From Pyrocephalus nanus (taxonomy: Eukaryota; Chordata; Aves; Passeriformes; Tyrannidae), in NCBI GenBank assembly GCA_038380795.1, contig CM076261.1, positions 9,740,556-9,804,555 on the forward strand: DNA of 64,000 nt. The letters are read 5' to 3'. This document shows, one piece after another, positions 60,701-64,000 of the stretch; position 1 is the stretch's first letter, and each line of letters begins with the position of its first letter. The notes beneath the pieces are model-generated. The model saw nothing but the letters and a program-made list of their open reading frames with translations. It was not told where the DNA came from and did no database searches. The position numbers and the translations under genes were made by a program.

Positions 60701-63580
60701 GGGCACATCCTGAATTTGGGCAGGTCCTGGTTTCCTGCTCTTTTGACAGAACAGCAGCTGTATGGGAAGAAATAGTGGGAGAGTCAAATGATAAACTCCG
60801 AGGCCAGAGTCACTGGGTGAGACCTGAGTTTTTTTCTGTTAGTATAAAGCGTTCCTGATTTAGCCTATGTTTTGTTCATTTGTGGCAATATTCCAACATA
60901 AAGTAAGTATTTTTAAAACATTTGGGCAAAACAGCTAAATGGCAACAGTCAGGCCAATTAGTGTCACTGTTATTGGTGTTTCATAATAAGCTGTTCCCTG
61001 GCAAACAACTTGCAAACATTAATTTCCATCTACAGTAGAATTTAAGTTCTTTGACAAGAGCTCATTCAAACTGTCTTATGCTGGTCTTTTTTGTCTTTCA
61101 AACAACAGATCGAGTTTTTTGGAGGAAATTAAAAATTTTGCTCAGAAGTAGACTTTCAGGATAGCATTTCATCATGGGAATTTTAGATCTAGATGGACTA
61201 TTTTCCAGCTATGCTTTATGCATAATACTATTGCTGCATCTAACATTTTATTTTAAGTTGCTAAAATATCTGCAGTTTTCTTCTTTCTACTAAAGTTTTC
61301 TAATGTTAAAATACATATTGTGAGGAGTTGGGTTGTCAAGACTGCTGTTGGCACCCAGTGGGATATAAAAGTTCACTTCTGTGTGCAGTTGTGATCCATG
61401 GTTTTCAGCTCAAAGCAGGCTCAGAAGGCTGTCTTGGCAGGAGAGGAGGCAACTTGAAAAAGAAATGTTTACAATGTTTTCCTCTTTAGCTAATCTTCCT
61501 ATCCAATGCCTGCTGCATTCACCTGTTCCCTTATCAGAAGCACTTACTGTGGTGCTTTGGTGAGAAAATGCTTCATGATAAACTTGGACAGTGCTGAATT
61601 TAGAACGTGGTGTCCTTAGGCAGGGCAGTTAATGTTGTCACCAGCAAGAATGAAGAGGATAGTTTGCAACTACCTCTGGCCAGTACTTTTGTATTTTGTG
61701 CTTATGTTACGTGGTGGTGGTGGTTTTTTTCTTTTCCTGAAGAGCATAATCCAAACAATTCTTTTTGGCATTAGAAATCTGATATCACAGTGACGTATGT
61801 CTTGATGCTTGAATTTGCATGATTGTAGCGATGACCTGTCATTTCTCCAATTCGTTGGTGTACAAAGATAATTATTTTTTTTTTTAAGTTTTTGATGGAA
61901 GATGTTAGTGATTCTATGAAATGATGTTGTCAGACTTTTTTTAGCCTTCCTTAGGGAATAAACTTTTGATGGAAATTTCTAGCGTATCTCTGAAGAATCT
62001 CTGCCTTTCTTTGCAGGTCAAGAGGACCACTCTAGTGGACAGTAGGACATCTGTTACAGATGTGAAGTTTGCTCCCAAGCATATGGGTCTTATGTTAGCA
62101 ACCTGTTCAGCAGATGGAGTTGTAAGGATTTATGAAGCTCCAGATGTGATGAATCTCAGTCAGTGGTCACTGCAGCATGAAATTTCGTGTAAGCTAAGCT
62201 GCAGTTGTATTTCTTGGAACCCTTCAAGGTATGTTATTAAAACTATAGCTTTTGCTTTATAACTGCTTAAGCAGAGGAGTGAGTTCTGAATTTTTGTGGA
62301 ATAAATACTGTGGAGAAGATTGAGTGTATGTTTGGGTACCTCTGAAACTTTCTGCTGCAATTTCTTTTAATAAGGGAAGTTTGGCAGAGCCAGAGAAGTG
62401 TTATAAAAAGTCCTCCTGTGCTCTGTGAGGAAATATTCCCAGCTTAATTATTTTTAGCAAGTAGCAAGCTAAAGAGCTACAGAGTGCTTTTTATTTATCC
62501 CATAAAACTTAAATGGGATTTTGATAAAAGAAAGTGTGTAAAGGAACAGTTCCTGTCTTCTTTCCTTTAGAGTGGTGTTGCAATAGATAATAATTTTGAA
62601 AACTCCCAAGAAGCACATGAACCCTTGCCAGTGCAGTAGAGTAAAAGGATCCACAAGAGTCTTGCTAGCACAGATATGAAGCCCAAGAGTTGTTCTTTTA
62701 GTTCTGTCCTCAGGGGCTCAATGATTTACTTAACCTTGAACTGGATGGAATCAGAGGGGAGTCCAGTTGGGTATTCCCTATCGAAAAGAACACTTGCATG
62801 CAGAGGTTCTCCTTTGCTTCCCGTCTTATATCCTCCCCCAGCAAGGGGAGGGAAAAACCTTTCAAGGCTGAACTACTTTGGATTCTGTTTGTCCAAAAAC
62901 ACTTAATTGCTTCCCCTGTAGACATAGTGTTGTGTCCTGCTGATCCACTTATTTTTCTATTCATTAGCAGCAGTCTGTGCTGGAGGTTCAGAGTACATAC
63001 AGGCTTTCCCTTCAATGCATGAAATAGTGTTAAAAGTTGATTTAAAAACTATAATTCATATACATTTGGCTTGTGTAAGCTGTGTTCCAAAAACTAAACG
63101 AAATTACACTAAATCAGTCATTAAAAGCACTGCAAAGAGTGCAGACTCTGCCATGAAACTTGTGTCAAATACGAGACTGCACCATGCATATATAGAATCA
63201 ACCCTATTCTCTGGGAACATTATCTTGAACTGCCAAGTAATGTTTCCTAATGATTTCACCGTAGTGAATGTATAAAGTGGGATTCCAACACATCAGAGCA
63301 GAGATACTGGTAACTGTGAGTAGCACTTAACTTGTTTCCTTGTGATGGTTGCCCTTGTCGTATTTTTTTGTTATTGTTTTGGGTTTTTTTTATAGATAAT
63401 ATGTTTTAAATTTAAAAACTGCTCAGTGAACTTTCTGTGGAATCATTTGTAAATTTAACAGTATTTGTTTTTGCCTTTTAGCTCTCGAGCACATTCTCCA
63501 ATGATAGCTGTAGGAAGTGATGACAACAGTCCAAATATATTGGCGAAAGTTCAAATTTATGAATATAACGAAAATACCAG
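57655..63580 (+). CDS. SEH1L: SEH1L (nucleoporin Seh1, WD40 protein), 5' part of gene, five coding exons
   Basis: Seh1 is a WD40 propeller shared by the nuclear-pore Nup107-160 (Y) complex, where it also supports kinetochores and mitosis, and by GATOR2, which activates mTORC1 in amino-acid sensing (family knowledge). Exons 57655-57765, 59617-59667, 60670-60816, 62017-62228 and 63482-63580 join in phase into residues 1-206 of a protein that is about 360 residues in human. They read [20 protein letters not shown], then [30 protein letters not shown] and [12 protein letters not shown], nearly identical to human as I recall it. Typical WD-strand endings are visible ([21 protein letters not shown]). 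The remaining exons lie beyond the window. Confidence 0.97.
57766..59616 (+). other. SEH1L intron 1
   Basis: 1.85 kb. The first 170 bp belongs to the CpG island; a GT/GC-rich low-complexity tract follows at 57930-57990. A TG/TA-rich tract lies at about 59488-59560, just before exon 2. No transposon recognised. Confidence 0.75.
59617..59667 (+). CDS. SEH1L: SEH1L coding exon 2
   Basis: 51 bp, residues 38-54, [17 protein letters not shown]. Completes the first WD repeat. Acceptor caatag, donor gtttgt. Confidence 0.95.
59668..60669 (+). other. SEH1L intron 2
   Basis: 1.0 kb, AT-rich. A-rich patch with gaaaa and caaaa units near 59965-60010. Nothing else recognised. Confidence 0.75.
60670..60816 (+). 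CDS. SEH1L: SEH1L coding exon 3
   Basis: 147 bp, residues 55-103: the second WD repeat with [12 protein letters not shown], then [13 protein letters not shown]. Acceptor cttgcag, donor gtgaga, phase 0. Confidence 0.96.
60817..62016 (+). other. SEH1L intron 3
   Basis: 1.2 kb, AT-rich, nothing recognised. Good pyrimidine tract before exon 4. Confidence 0.75.
62017..62228 (+). CDS. SEH1L: SEH1L coding exon 4
   Basis: 212 bp, residues 104-173 plus two bases of Ser174: third WD repeat ([30 protein letters not shown]) and start of the fourth ([10 protein letters not shown]). Acceptor tttgcag, donor gtatgt. Confidence 0.96.
62229..63481 (+). other. SEH1L intron 4
   Basis: 1.25 kb. Nothing recognised. 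T-rich sequence at 63355-63395 leads toward the exon 5 acceptor. Confidence 0.75.
63482..63580 (+). CDS. SEH1L: SEH1L coding exon 5
   Basis: 99 bp. Completes Ser174, then [18 protein letters not shown] and [12 protein letters not shown], with two bases of the next codon. Acceptor ttttag, donor gtatgc. The next exon lies past the window end. Confidence 0.95.
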
Positions 63581-64000
63581 GTATGCTAAACGACAGTGTG
63601 TAACATTTGTGGGATTGTAAGGTAGTTTATAATATGTGGTCTTTTATTTCTGTCATTAGATGTGGAATAGTAAATGATAATAGCTTCATTTTGTCTGTGA
63701 GCCATTGGATGGGAAAAGAGAGGGAGACCTCAGAATAGCAGCTGATGTTAACAGACATGATATTGATAATTTTATTCCACATCAATGAAGAAATGCTAAT
63801 GTTTCTACCAGAATTTTAAAGGAAGAATTGTTTCTCCATCTACTAATTTATATGCTTAATTTTGCACATGGAATTAAGAGGACAAAGTTGAAATTTTAAT
63901 TGCGTTGCACTAGGCATTGTTTTGTTCAAAGACACCTTAAAATGATTTTAAAGGCATGATTATAATAACAAAGTCCTGTGAATTTCTAATGTTCTATGAA
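63581..64000 (+). other. SEH1L intron 5, partial
   Basis: 420 bp to the window end. AT-rich, no feature recognised. Confidence 0.7.

Noticed and set aside
1..64000. CRISPR arrays, bacterial operons, tRNA or rRNA genes, endogenous retrovirus
   Set aside because: The window is vertebrate nuclear DNA. I saw no spaced repeat array, no tRNA-like cloverleaf with A and B boxes, and no LTR pair or gag/pol/env remnant. The only reverse-transcriptase sequence is CR1.

Overview
This is nuclear DNA of a bird. Chicken-repeat-1 (CR1) LINE fragments occur on both strands, compact multi-exon vertebrate genes have GT-AG introns, and two promoters lie in CpG islands. The gene order PSMG2 (+), PTPN2 (-), SEH1L (+) matches the order I know from human chromosome 18p11.2. 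I cannot name the species from the sequence.

Layout. Positions 1-1791 hold the last three coding exons of PSMG2 (proteasome assembly chaperone 2). An AATAAA at 2034 closes the transcript. About 4 kb between the convergent PSMG2 and PTPN2 genes holds one CR1 fragment and nothing else I can name. PTPN2 (T-cell protein tyrosine phosphatase) is complete on the minus strand. Its ATG is at 35443 and its two alternative carboxy ends are at 10923 (long, hydrophobic, TC48-like, 421 aa) and 6492 (short, PRLTDT, TC45-like, 393 aa). Every exon was joined by hand with matching phases. Its promoter is a CpG island at about 34.9-35.7 kb with a perfect CRE, a GC box and NRF1-type palindromes. Positions 35.7-57.4 kb are intergenic: five CR1 copies or clusters, one of which (48.04-49.54 kb) still shows reverse-transcriptase motifs, separated by long AT-rich stretches without recognisable genes. 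A second CpG island at 57.4-57.9 kb starts SEH1L. Its first five coding exons (residues 1-206) are in the window and the rest lies beyond 64000.

How the genes relate. They are housekeeping or signalling genes sharing old vertebrate synteny, not an operon or a single pathway. PSMG2 builds 20S proteasomes, PTPN2 switches off JAK/STAT and receptor tyrosine kinase signalling, and SEH1L serves the nuclear pore Y-complex and GATOR2. The most interesting points are the preserved TC45/TC48 splice switch of PTPN2, a consensus donor overlapping the TC48 stop codon that would join in frame to the TC45 exon, same-type CR1 copies next to both CpG-island promoters, and two strong inverted repeats in the intergenic DNA. 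I found no sign of a previously undescribed system.
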